Shown here in pieces: positions 9,701 through 17,365 of a stretch of DNA of 32,083 bases; the stretch's first letter is position 1, and each line of letters starts with the position of its first letter. This DNA is from Tannerella sp. (GTDB lineage Bacteria > Bacteroidota > Bacteroidia > Bacteroidales > Tannerellaceae). The stretch covers positions 1-32,083 of the forward strand of contig JAISUI010000003.1 of the NCBI GenBank assembly GCA_031272155.1, in the 5' to 3' direction. The notes beneath the pieces are model-generated. The model saw only the letters and a program-made list of their open reading frames with translations. It was not told the DNA's origin and ran no database searches. Both the position numbers and the translations under genes were made by a program.

Positions 9701-12109
9701 GTAATCCAAATAAACATGGTATCTGTATTGATCCCAAATTGCCGTAATGGTTATATACATGGGATTAGTATCGCTGTTTGCCAAATCGCCATATTTCATA
9801 TTGGTGCCATTACTGATGGGGTTAGCATTTTTCTCATTTTCCGTCACTTCCCAATGCGAAAAATAGTAGCCCGGCGCGTCAATATAGAGCCAGCGCGGAG
9901 GAATGGTCAGTATATCATCCCATTTGACATTCGTAACAGGGGGAATCGTGTATGTCTTCGTTCCCGTTGTGAGGGAGAAATCACTTGCTGCGTCCGACCA
10001 CCAGTAGCCCTGATATGTACCGCCGTCGGTTACCGTGCCGGTATTAAACCGGACCGTATATGTTTTCGGCGTCCATACGGCAGTAAGCGTAAGGTTATTT
10101 GTTAACGTCCATGGATTGAAAGAATATCCATTTGCGTATTCGACCGAATTGTCGGCGCCATTACTGCTCCATCCGGCAAAGGTGTAGCCCGATTTCACGA
10201 ACGTATTTGGATTTAGCGTTAGTGTTTGGTCATACGTAGCGGTTTGAGCGCTCATGGCGACGCTTGTCGCACCGTTGCCGTCGTAGGTGATGGTGTAGGT
10301 TTTAGGTCTCCACTGAGCAATATATTCAACGTTGGAGGTAACCGTATTCTGTAGCGCAGGCGACCACGTATCGAACTCATAGCCGGCGTTATTGCTTTGA
10401 TCGTAATTATTAGGTTCTGCCGGACGCGACGCATTTTCCGGGATGGAAGAATGGACTGCCTGCGTCCAGGCGCCATGCGTTCCCGGATTGTACGTAACCG
10501 AATAAAGGTTTGTATAAACAGCGATAAGTTCTATATCTTGCGTTACAGGGGCAGAAAAATTGTAGGGAGTATTCAAGTCGCCGCCGTTGACCGCCCAATG
10601 CCTAAATACGGTATTGGTTTTCGCAGGGTCGTTAGCGGGTTTGGTCGCCGTATTACTCCCGTAAACCAATATATTTTGTTGCGAATAGTCGCCGCTTCCG
10701 TTGCCGCCATTCAAATCGAACGTAACCTGCGCTATCCATTTGGCGTAGATCGTGACAGATTGCCCACTTTCTTTCCAAACCATATCGGCAGTAGTGTGAC
10801 GTGTATAGGACAGGGCATTCCCATCCGCATCAAACACCTGAATTTCATCATTTGTCCAGTATCCTGCGAAATGCAAATTCGTTTTTGTCGGAATGGTTTC
10901 TAAATCTGTTGTTACACCGAAATACAGCGTTGCGGAGGCAGCGCCGGAACCGCCGTTATTGTCAAGTGTTACTGTGCGCGTAACATAAGTTCTGGAATTA
11001 CTGACAGTTCCTGCAGTTCCTGCATGGCCTTGCGCACCGCCTGCGCCACCGTTACGTTCCAGTTTATCTGCGCCAATATCATCAACCCCGCCATGTCCGC
11101 CTTGGGTTGAAGTGCCGGATTCCCCTGTAGTATAAGTATTTATAAAATCAATTCCTATATAGTTACCGCCATTACCGCCATGTCCGCGCCTGCCGGTAAA
11201 ACTGCCGCCGCCGCCGCCGCCGCCCCCGCCGCCGCCGCCTCCGGAACCATAGCCGGATGCAGAAGAAGACGGACCGCCGCCGCCGCCGCCGCCGCCGCCG
11301 GGATAGGCTCCCCATGTATCACCCGCATCACCGCCTTTTCCGCCGGTTTTACTGGTTCCGCCGGTTGCATTTATGACTGTGTTGCCGACATTATATAAAG
11401 TTCCGTAATTTACAGGAGCAGTCGCGCCGTCGCTTCCGTCGCTACCATCTTTAGTGTCATTCCACAACCAAAAATCACCATGACCTCCGGCACCACCGGC
11501 GCCTCCGGCGCCTCCGGCAGTTCCAATACCTGCGCCCGGCCCTCCTGCTCCGGCGCCGCCATTACCACCATCTCCGCTACCTCCGCCGGTCGCATTTTGA
11601 CCTTTGTTGCCGTTTGCTGCTTGCCCGCTTGCGCCTCCGGTAGCATTAAGCGTTCCGGCGCCGGTTATTGTAAGTGCGTTGGGACTAAGCAGTTCTATGC
11701 CTGGCTGACCCGGTGTTGTGCCATTACCATCCGCACCTTTAACGGTGAGGGTTGAACCTGCGTCAATCCAGAGTACTACATCCGTACCGTTAATTCTAAG
11801 TCCCGGGCCGCTTGTTACTTGTATTGTTACGTTTCCGCGAACGTGATAAATATTGCCTGTATAAAGGGTTTGCGTCGTATTGCTTGAGGTTAAATTAACG
11901 ACATTTGTTGCCAAAGCGTTCACCTCAGTTAGCGAGGTTATGGACAGCAACAGCGCTATCCAAGTCAATTTGGTAGATAACGTATTGAACATCAAATTAT
12001 GCCCAATAACTCTATGAAAAGGGCGCCATGCGTCTCTGATGGCGTTATTAAGTAAGGTATATATTTTACTCAAAGTTAATCTATTAACAAAGGTTGCCAT
12101 AAGTTTCAC
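6725..12109 (-). CDS. Giant (up to 1794 aa) secreted surface protein: Gly-rich region, multiple InlB B-repeat (Listeria-Bacteroides repeat)-like domains, probable T9SS C-terminal sorting region
   Basis: Uninterrupted ORF. Signal-like MFNTLSTKLTWIALLLSITSLTEVNA from internal Met at 11992; GGGGGGGGGPSSSASGYGSGGGGGGGGGGGGG; repeated YTITYDGNGATSVAMSAQTATYDQTLTLNPNTFVKSGYTFAGW..LTAVWTPK-type units; C-terminal NIYSIAGQLVKILKLGEGVTAIPLGRGVYIVTLKDNVIHKVIIR resembles a type A sorting domain. Confidence 0.9.
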   Translation of the reverse strand: MKLMATFVNRLTLSKIYTLLNNAIRDAWRPFHRVIGHNLMFNTLSTKLTWIALLLSITSLTEVNALATNVVNLTSSNTTQTLYTGNIYHVRGNVTIQVTSGPGLRINGTDVVLWIDAGSTLTVKGADGNGTTPGQPGIELLSPNALTITGAGTLNATGGASGQAANGNKGQNATGGGSGDGGNGGAGAGGPGAGIGTAGGAGGAGGAGGHGDFWLWNDTKDGSDGSDGATAPVNYGTLYNVGNTVINATGGTSKTGGKGGDAGDTWGAYPGGGGGGGGGPSSSASGYGSGGGGGGGGGGGGGSFTGRRGHGGNGGNYIGIDFINTYTTGESGTSTQGGHGGVDDIGADKLERNGGAGGAQGHAGTAGTVSNSRTYVTRTVTLDNNGGSGAASATLYFGVTTDLETIPTKTNLHFAGYWTNDEIQVFDADGNALSYTRHTTADMVWKESGQSVTIYAKWIAQVTFDLNGGNGSGDYSQQNILVYGSNTATKPANDPAKTNTVFRHWAVNGGDLNTPYNFSAPVTQDIELIAVYTNLYSVTYNPGTHGAWTQAVHSSIPENASRPAEPNNYDQSNNAGYEFDTWSPALQNTVTSNVEYIAQWRPKTYTITYDGNGATSVAMSAQTATYDQTLTLNPNTFVKSGYTFAGWSSNGADNSVEYANGYSFNPWTLTNNLTLTAVWTPKTYTVRFNTGTVTDGGTYQGYWWSDAASDFSLTTGTKTYTIPPVTNVKWDDILTIPPRWLYIDAPGYYFSHWEVTENEKNANPISNGTNMKYGDLANSDTNPMYITITAIWDQYRYHVYLDYNDGVTEDIINVADPADPVTVLPLPNRVGYTFNNWKNTVYNESSPGSNALYSAGASPTYATLANAFYVANNNTYPETVTLTAQWTANTNTPYKVEHWVMDTSGNYVKDGADDNLTGTTNAILTLANLKRSSLEVPNGIVYKEAKVGGGAVTTANILADGSLVVKLYYERKQYTLTVSAGTGVATTTGSGLKYYGESISPGATAKTGYTAPFGYSPNPATMPANSLTITATATPEVYGIKYFNGATELTTLSPNTYTYGVSTPLPALPAKIGYTPSGWYEHSDFSGAAVTTIGASETGNKTFYVKYTANSNTVYNVEHYVMNTSGVYVLAYDSRLTGTTGALLTLADLKHSSLEVTNGITYKEATVDGSLATTATILADGSLVVKLYYDRKQYALTVTAGTGVTATTGSGTYYYGATISYSGDGLATGYKLPYSYSSTLGSMPADNLTITVTATLELYSIRYFDDATELTMLSPNGYTYGAGATLPALPRKNGYTASGWYEDSNFSGAVITSVGASETGAKTFYIQYTAKSTDPADPNCWRHPYERRIRGQVTDVDTIMPLDTVVITSLDSVTLERQPSVVYDHTVVTFLTDSFYHGSRYRNAQIFSDTTRIRHQVEFWASDDHTHDSQLELVSEIQMNTKEYAGIYTRHLHLEPIGACNQPFSELWPQDPSVDVITSSRLGGFGTIYSDVYVELEGALAPGYESLREKGAGYELQAGWMDIQQLRLDQGAEIRFSIGDLDGFMDRENEEHLLADLLYVTDLIARGTVNVVIEKRDGENCIPGCYPIIKYENAAPGMLNLLTLKTKEINGQPLALDFNTQPGTVLLCVGSPGDPRVQREIRIPSVAGATTWPPAGTHYTEWGKDFAFTIQFDGKPLTVKTSRYFDGLQEELPGTLNANGEYQYLIRAVKTQPIYIYIGPEAVANETLSGPDVWAHGNMLYIRVAHETTANIYSIAGQLVKILKLGEGVTAIPLGRGVYIVTLKDNVIHKVIIR
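8120..9451 (-). repeat. Two tandem ~660-bp (about 220-aa) repeats within the surface-protein gene
   Basis: gtgagtgcatattgtttacggtcgtaataga (~8520) vs gtgagtgtatattgtttacgttcgtaataga (~9180); ANTNTPYKVEHWVMDTSGNYV... vs ANSNTVYNVEHYVMNTSGVYV...; offset about 660-663 bp. Confidence 0.8.
11203..11302. repeat. CCG/CGG trinucleotide-rich tracts encoding poly-Gly
   Basis: Two runs of near-perfect ccgccg... at about 11203-11240 and 11272-11300. Confidence 0.85.
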
Positions 12110-12220
12110 TGTTTTTTTGCGGCTACAAAGATGAGAATTAGTTTTTAATTAACAAGCGGAGTTTGGCAAATTTTTTAATCGGCTGGGAATTTTTTTGAAA
12201 AATATCCCCTTTTTGGTAAA

Positions 12221-12847
12221 TTAATAACCTGATTCTCTCAGGCTATCCTGCAGCCGGCGCATGGATTCGTACAGTTTGGCGGTTGCTTTGAAATTGCCGT
12301 AACGCACTTGCAGGAATCGTTTTGTGAGTTCGCGGAATGCAGTCCGCAAAGCGGCAGGTTTCAGTTCGTAAACGTATTCTGTGGGTGTTTTGTAAATTTG
12401 CCAGTCTATCCATTCCCTGTCGGCCGCGAGGCGCAACGTCTGCAGGTAAAGGATGCGGACAGCCGAACGGTAGTCGCCTGCGTCGAGCGCCTTTGCGAGT
12501 TCGGTTTCAAAATTCACGCCATAAATATTTTCTTCCGTTATTTCAACCGGAAGAGGCATTGTTTTGGCGCGAAAAAAAAGTTCGGGACGTTTTCTGTAGA
12601 TAAAAAAGACCGTCGCCAGCACAACGGCCACGAAGAACAGCGCCAGAAACCACTGCCCGCCGCGCGAATCGCCCAGTAGGGCAAAATCGCGAATGAGCCG
12701 GTCAAGCCAATGAAAAAAATAGTCTATCAGGTTGTCGTTGCCGAAATCGGCCTGACTATTGTAGTTATACCGGGGATCAGCCAGGTAAGCGGCAATCTTG
12801 ACGGAGTCGTACACCAGCGTATCCATGGCCTGTATCGCTTTTGTCAT
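12221..12847 (-). CDS. Membrane protein with DUF4129-like C-terminal region
   Basis: Single TM (FLALFFVAVVLATVFFIY) followed by ALDAGDYRSAVRILYLQTLRLAADREWIDWQIYKTPTEYVYEL...FRELTKRFLQVRYGNF, typical of DUF4129. Confidence 0.75.
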   Translation of the reverse strand: MTKAIQAMDTLVYDSVKIAAYLADPRYNYNSQADFGNDNLIDYFFHWLDRLIRDFALLGDSRGGQWFLALFFVAVVLATVFFIYRKRPELFFRAKTMPLPVEITEENIYGVNFETELAKALDAGDYRSAVRILYLQTLRLAADREWIDWQIYKTPTEYVYELKPAALRTAFRELTKRFLQVRYGNFKATAKLYESMRRLQDSLRESGY

Positions 12848-13779
12848 AATTGTTCAAAGTTACGGATATTTTCATCAAACAAAACATTATCCTTCTTTTC
12901 GACCACGCTGAAATAGTGGAACGCCATGCCTGTTGTTGTGAGGATGACGGACAGATAAGCGCCGAACGCCTGGATAACTGCCAGCAGATAAGCGCCGAAC
13001 TGATACCAGACCGACATATTGAAAGCGGAATCGGGATTTCCGAGCGAGAGGATTTCTCCGATAATGGTAACGATGTACCACGGCATGGTGGTCACGCCGG
13101 AAATAATATTGGCCAGCAAGCCAAAAACCAGCACGACTAAAAACGTTTCGCCCCATGTCGCAAAGCCGTACCGGAATGTTTTCTTCAGTGCAACGGAAAA
13201 CGTATGCCTGCCCAACAGATAGACTGCAGGCAACAGCATGAAGGGAATCATGACGAGGATGGCGGCGATGAGCAATAAGGGAAGCGTGATGGCCAGCGAC
13301 CAAAGCGCCAGCCAGGCCAACAGTCCGACGATGAGGGTGACCGCCAGTATCACGGCGAAGCCGAAAAGCGTCAGGCGGAGCATCTTCTTCAGGTTGGCGA
13401 CAAATGAAGTCTTGAAATCGGAAAACCGAATGTCGAGCAACCGTGTTTCGCGCATTTCGTATGCCTGTATCAGGCTGAAAATAAGTGCCGACAGGACGCA
13501 TTGTCCGATCAGGACGCAAAGCATTAGCAGTCCATAGTCCGCAATCAGCGTTATGATGGCGTCCGAATAACTGCCATTTTCTATTGAGCTAAGATGCAGC
13601 GTGTTGTGCAGGTAGGCGTTCATGGCGTAGGCCTGCACGAGGCAGATGGGAAGCGTTATATAGAGTGAATATTTCAGGAACGTTTTCCACGTTTCACGAA
13701 AGAACGCAAACGATACGTTCAATTTTTCGCTAAACGTACGCACTTTGTAAAATTTGATTTTAGGGTTCGGAAATTCCAT
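12844..13779 (-). CDS. Multi-pass membrane protein of unknown function
   Basis: Start set at MEFPNPKIKFYKVRTFSEKLNVSFAFF (CAT at 13777-13779); several TM segments; 4-nt ATGA-type overlap with the downstream DUF4129 gene. Confidence 0.8.
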   Translation of the reverse strand: MEFPNPKIKFYKVRTFSEKLNVSFAFFRETWKTFLKYSLYITLPICLVQAYAMNAYLHNTLHLSSIENGSYSDAIITLIADYGLLMLCVLIGQCVLSALIFSLIQAYEMRETRLLDIRFSDFKTSFVANLKKMLRLTLFGFAVILAVTLIVGLLAWLALWSLAITLPLLLIAAILVMIPFMLLPAVYLLGRHTFSVALKKTFRYGFATWGETFLVVLVFGLLANIISGVTTMPWYIVTIIGEILSLGNPDSAFNMSVWYQFGAYLLAVIQAFGAYLSVILTTTGMAFHYFSVVEKKDNVLFDENIRNFEQL

Positions 13780-14725
13780 TGTGATATAATCGTTTTGGTA
13801 AATAAACATAATAATAAACAACAAAAGCCATGCAAGCGACAATAAATCCGCCACGCATGACATCAGGCGCCCACGTATGGCGCGTGAGGAAACTCTCGAC
13901 GAATCCGGCCACTACTGTAATGGGGATTCCGCCAATTACAATTTTCAGTCCCCGTTTGGCGCCTTCGCGGAAGGCATAGCCGCGCGGATATGTGCCGGGG
14001 AACAGCCAGCCGTTGCCAAGTGCAAAACCGGCCGCACCGGTGACGACCATCTCCGACATCTCCAGCGTTCCGTGGAGCCAGATCGCCAACAGGGATTCCA
14101 GTCCGGCGTGCTGCTGGAAAAAAAATGTCTGGAAGGCGCCAATCATCACTCCGTTATACAAAATCACCATCCCTGTGAAGAAGCCGGTCAATATTCCCGA
14201 TACAAAAAGCACGAAAGAAACCCGTATGTTATTGAAAACAATCATGAAAAACATCTGCACTGGCGAGCCATGGGCATAGACGGCCATTGGTTCGCCGCGC
14301 TCAATGTTATGCAGGGTCATGTCCACATAGCCGTCGCCCAGTATCAGGCGCGGGAACGTCTCGTCTTTCAACGTGGACAGGCATCCGATACCGACGCATA
14401 CAGCAAAAAGCAGGAACGAGTACAGCAATTCTCGCCGCGAACGATAGATCACAAGCGGGATTTCTCGCGTCCAGAACGTCACTATGCGCGAGACGGATTC
14501 TTTCTTGTTTTTGTACAATAGATTGTGCAGCGCTGAGGCGAGGTTGTTCAGATAAACCGTGATGCGCGAATGTGGATAGTGGCTGCGGGAAAAGGACAAG
14601 TCGGTTGTGATTTCCGTATAAGCGTCGGCCAGACGTCCCGGGTCTTGCTTTTCCGCAGTCTCAATTACCTTCTCTAACTCTTTCCATTTTGGGAAGTTTT
14701 GACGGATAAATGAAGCCTCTTTCAT
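13760..14725 (-). CDS. Stage II sporulation protein M (SpoIIM/DUF95) family membrane protein
   Basis: MKEASFIRQNFPKWKELEKVIE...NNIRVSFVLFVSGILTGFFTGMVILYNGVMIGAFQTFFFQQHAGLESLLAIWLHGTLEMSEMVVTGAAGFALG is the SpoIIM pattern. Confidence 0.88.
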   Translation of the reverse strand: MKEASFIRQNFPKWKELEKVIETAEKQDPGRLADAYTEITTDLSFSRSHYPHSRITVYLNNLASALHNLLYKNKKESVSRIVTFWTREIPLVIYRSRRELLYSFLLFAVCVGIGCLSTLKDETFPRLILGDGYVDMTLHNIERGEPMAVYAHGSPVQMFFMIVFNNIRVSFVLFVSGILTGFFTGMVILYNGVMIGAFQTFFFQQHAGLESLLAIWLHGTLEMSEMVVTGAAGFALGNGWLFPGTYPRGYAFREGAKRGLKIVIGGIPITVVAGFVESFLTRHTWAPDVMRGGFIVACMAFVVYYYVYLPKRLYHNGISEP

Positions 14726-14755
14726 TACTTGCGATATAGAAATTGTTTAATTTTT

Positions 14756-14786
14756 GGCAAATATAGACATTCTTCTTATATTTGCC
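14756..14786. promoter_or_regulatory. Overlapping divergent promoters in a perfect inverted repeat
   Basis: GGCAAATATA (14756-14765) - 11 nt - TATATTTGCC (14777-14786). Each arm is a TAnnTTTG -7 box, one per strand, between the SpoIIM (-) and RDD (+) genes. Confidence 0.6.
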
Positions 14787-14803
14787 GTAAAAAAACGAGA
14801 AAA

Positions 14804-15544
14804 ATGACAGCATTCACTATCATCACGAGCCAGTATGTGCAGATAGATCAGACGCCTGCCAGCATCGGGGAACGGATATTGGCGCGGATTATTGACACTT
14901 TGTTGTTTGTCATTTACTATATGGCAATGAGTTTCATTCTGTACTGGTTTTTTTTTCGAGTTCTTAATGATAGCTTTTCGGAAGATGTGATCATTACCGT
15001 CTATTTTGTTTTTCTTCTGCCCGTACTGTTTTATTCGCCGCTGTGGGAATTTTTCAACCGTGGACAGTCGCCTGGGAAGAAGATACTTGGCATCCGTGTG
15101 GTGATGAAGGATGGTTCTGTGCCGGGAATGAGCGCCTACTTGCTCCGGTGGCTATTGCTGCTGATAGATTTGTATCTGTTCAATTGCATCGGGATCATCA
15201 GCATTGCACTGACGAAAGACCGCCAGCGTCTTGGTGATCTGGCTGCCCATACACTCGTTATCAAAGAAAAAGATTACCGGCGAGTCCACGTAACACTCGA
15301 CGAATTTAACCATTTCAACGCCGACTATCGCCCCTTCTTTCCGCAAGCTGAAAACCTGTCCTTGGAGCAGGTAAACTTCATCAACCGAACGCTTTTGCAT
15401 TACGACGCTCAGCGCCCGCAACGCATCCATGATTTGGCCGCTAAAGTGCGTGAGTTTCTAAAAATCAACCCGTCCATCAGCGACGAGAACTTATTACAGG
15501 CGCTTGTGCGGGATTTTCAGTATTATGCGCTGGAGGAAATTTGA
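14804..15544 (+). CDS. RDD family membrane protein
   Basis: ASIGERILARIIDTLLFVIYYMAMSFILYW...FFNRGQSPGKKILGIRVVMKDGSVPGMSAYLLRWLLLLIDLYLF...LTKDRQRLGDLAAHTLVI. Start set at ATG 14804 (track ORF begins at 14729 but crosses the promoter). Confidence 0.88.
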   Translation: MTAFTIITSQYVQIDQTPASIGERILARIIDTLLFVIYYMAMSFILYWFFFRVLNDSFSEDVIITVYFVFLLPVLFYSPLWEFFNRGQSPGKKILGIRVVMKDGSVPGMSAYLLRWLLLLIDLYLFNCIGIISIALTKDRQRLGDLAAHTLVIKEKDYRRVHVTLDEFNHFNADYRPFFPQAENLSLEQVNFINRTLLHYDAQRPQRIHDLAAKVREFLKINPSISDENLLQALVRDFQYYALEEI

Positions 15545-15585
15545 TACCGGATTTTTTGGATGCTGTGTTTTCATAAATTTATTCT

Positions 15586-15593
15586 TATCTTTG
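15586..15593 (+). promoter_or_regulatory. Bacteroidetes -7 box
   Basis: TATCTTTG, 24 bp upstream of the ATG at 15617. Confidence 0.5.
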
Positions 15594-15616
15594 TGCCGGA
15601 ACTAAATATCACAAGG

Positions 15617-16087
15617 ATGAAAAAATATTTCTTATTAGCAGGTTTATTGGTGTTTATGCTTGCGTCGTGTGAAGGACCTGCGGGGCCAATGGGGCCTGCG
15701 GGCGAACCGGGCGAAGGGATGAACTGGAAAATTGTCACCTACGTTGTGCATGAGAGTGACTGGCAATTAATTGGCCAGCCGGATGCGCTTGAGTCGTACT
15801 TTATGTACGAATTTAATGAGAATAGCCTGTCCAATTTCATTTACACCGATGGAAACGTGTTTGGATATCGGATTCTGGACGCCGGGCTGAACAGCGAAGT
15901 GCTGACCCCGCTACCACACGTAGTGCCTCATGGTGAAGTCTTGTCAAATGGCAGCGAATCGCTCTGGACGGAAATCTATTCATTTGATTACATGCCCGGT
16001 TCCATCGCATTCTATGTGCATTATTCGGATTTTATGACAGGGTTGCGCCCGCCGACATGCGATTTCCGGATTGTGATGAATTGGTAA
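15617..16087 (+). CDS. Lipoprotein with short collagen-like Gly-X-Y segment
   Basis: MKKYFLLAGLLVFMLASCEGPAGPMGPAGEPGEGMNWKIVTYVV; lipobox then GPAGPMGPAGEPGEG. Confidence 0.85.
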   Translation: MKKYFLLAGLLVFMLASCEGPAGPMGPAGEPGEGMNWKIVTYVVHESDWQLIGQPDALESYFMYEFNENSLSNFIYTDGNVFGYRILDAGLNSEVLTPLPHVVPHGEVLSNGSESLWTEIYSFDYMPGSIAFYVHYSDFMTGLRPPTCDFRIVMNW

Positions 16088-16097
16088 AACGGACGGG

Positions 16098-17345
16098 ATG
16101 GATGGACGTTATAAAATGATAGCCAAGACATTGTATGGATTAGAAGATGTTTTGGCAGAAGAACTGACGGCATTGAAAGCCGACCACGTAGAGACCGGGC
16201 GCCGAATGGTTTCTTTTGAGGGAGATAATGCGCTGATGTACAGGGCAAATTTGTATTGTCGCACGGCGCTCCGTATCCTGAAACCTATTCTGCACTTCAA
16301 GGCCGATAATGCCGACGCCGTGTACGAAAATGTCAAAAAAATCGAATGGGATACGTATTTTTCTCCTGACCAAACCTTTGCCGTGGAATCAGTCATTTAT
16401 TCCGAACGGTTTCATCACTCCAGATACGTGGCCTATCGCACCAAAGACGCTATCGTGGACTATTTCAACGAAAAATGCGGTTGTCGTCCGGGCGTTCGCG
16501 TCAGTCGTCCGGATATGTATATCCATATTCATATTTCGCACGACGATTGTACGGTGTCGCTGGACAGTTCGGGCGAGAGCCTGCACAAACGCGGCTATCG
16601 GATGGAACAGGTGGAAGCCCCGCTCAACGAGGTGCTGGCGGCGGGGATGATTCTGAAAACGGGTTGGCGGGGCGAATCCGATTTTATTGATCCTATGTGC
16701 GGTTCCGGAACGTTGTTGATTGAAGCTGCCATGATTGCGCTTAATATTCCGCCGGGTATTTACCGTAAAGAATATGCGTTTGAGCACTGGCATGACTTTG
16801 ATTCCGATCTCTTTGATGAAATTTATGACGATGAATCCGGCGAACGGGAATTTAATTATAAATGTTATGGCTCGGATATTTCGCCAACTGCGATTGAAAT
16901 AGCTGCAAAAAATGTACATCGCGCCGGCTTGGACAAATATATTGAACTGAAAACGATGCCATTCCAGCAATATGTGAAAGCGCCGCCGAAAGGCATCTTT
17001 ATGACAAATCCGCCGTATGGTGAACGGATTAAACCTGACGATATATCCGGCTTGTACGGCATGATTGGCGAACGGTTGAAGCATGTTTTCACCGGTTATC
17101 AGGCATGGATTCTTAGCCACAAGGCCGAATGTTTCGATAAAATCGGCCTGCATCATCACCACAGAATTCCGTTAATGAACGGATCATTGAATTGTGAATT
17201 AAGATGTTATGAAATATTTGCCGGGAAGAACAAGGACTACAAAAAAGCCTTGAATGATCATGCCGGCAAACCTCGTTTGAAAAATGCCAATGTGTTACGA
17301 CGAACGCGTGAAAGGAACTCCAAATCGCGCCAAAATGGGAATTAA
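16098..17345 (+). CDS. THUMP-domain class I SAM-dependent RNA methyltransferase (RlmL-like)
   Basis: MIAKTLYGLEDVLAEELTALKADHVETGRRMVSFEG; SDFIDPMCGSGTLLIEAAMIALNIPPG; FMTNPPYGERI. Confidence 0.92.
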   Translation: MDGRYKMIAKTLYGLEDVLAEELTALKADHVETGRRMVSFEGDNALMYRANLYCRTALRILKPILHFKADNADAVYENVKKIEWDTYFSPDQTFAVESVIYSERFHHSRYVAYRTKDAIVDYFNEKCGCRPGVRVSRPDMYIHIHISHDDCTVSLDSSGESLHKRGYRMEQVEAPLNEVLAAGMILKTGWRGESDFIDPMCGSGTLLIEAAMIALNIPPGIYRKEYAFEHWHDFDSDLFDEIYDDESGEREFNYKCYGSDISPTAIEIAAKNVHRAGLDKYIELKTMPFQQYVKAPPKGIFMTNPPYGERIKPDDISGLYGMIGERLKHVFTGYQAWILSHKAECFDKIGLHHHHRIPLMNGSLNCELRCYEIFAGKNKDYKKALNDHAGKPRLKNANVLRRTRERNSKSRQNGN

Positions 17346-17365
17346 TTTTTATAAAAATAATAGAG

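Noticed and set aside
11180-11398. Ala-rich ORF (MSAPAGKTAAAAAAAPAAAAS...)
   Set aside because: Frame-shifted reading of the CCG triplet tract; the poly-Gly frame belongs to the giant gene.
16389-17162. 257-aa minus-strand ORF antisense to the RlmL-like methyltransferase
   Set aside because: Shadow ORF; the opposite strand carries unmistakable methyltransferase motifs.
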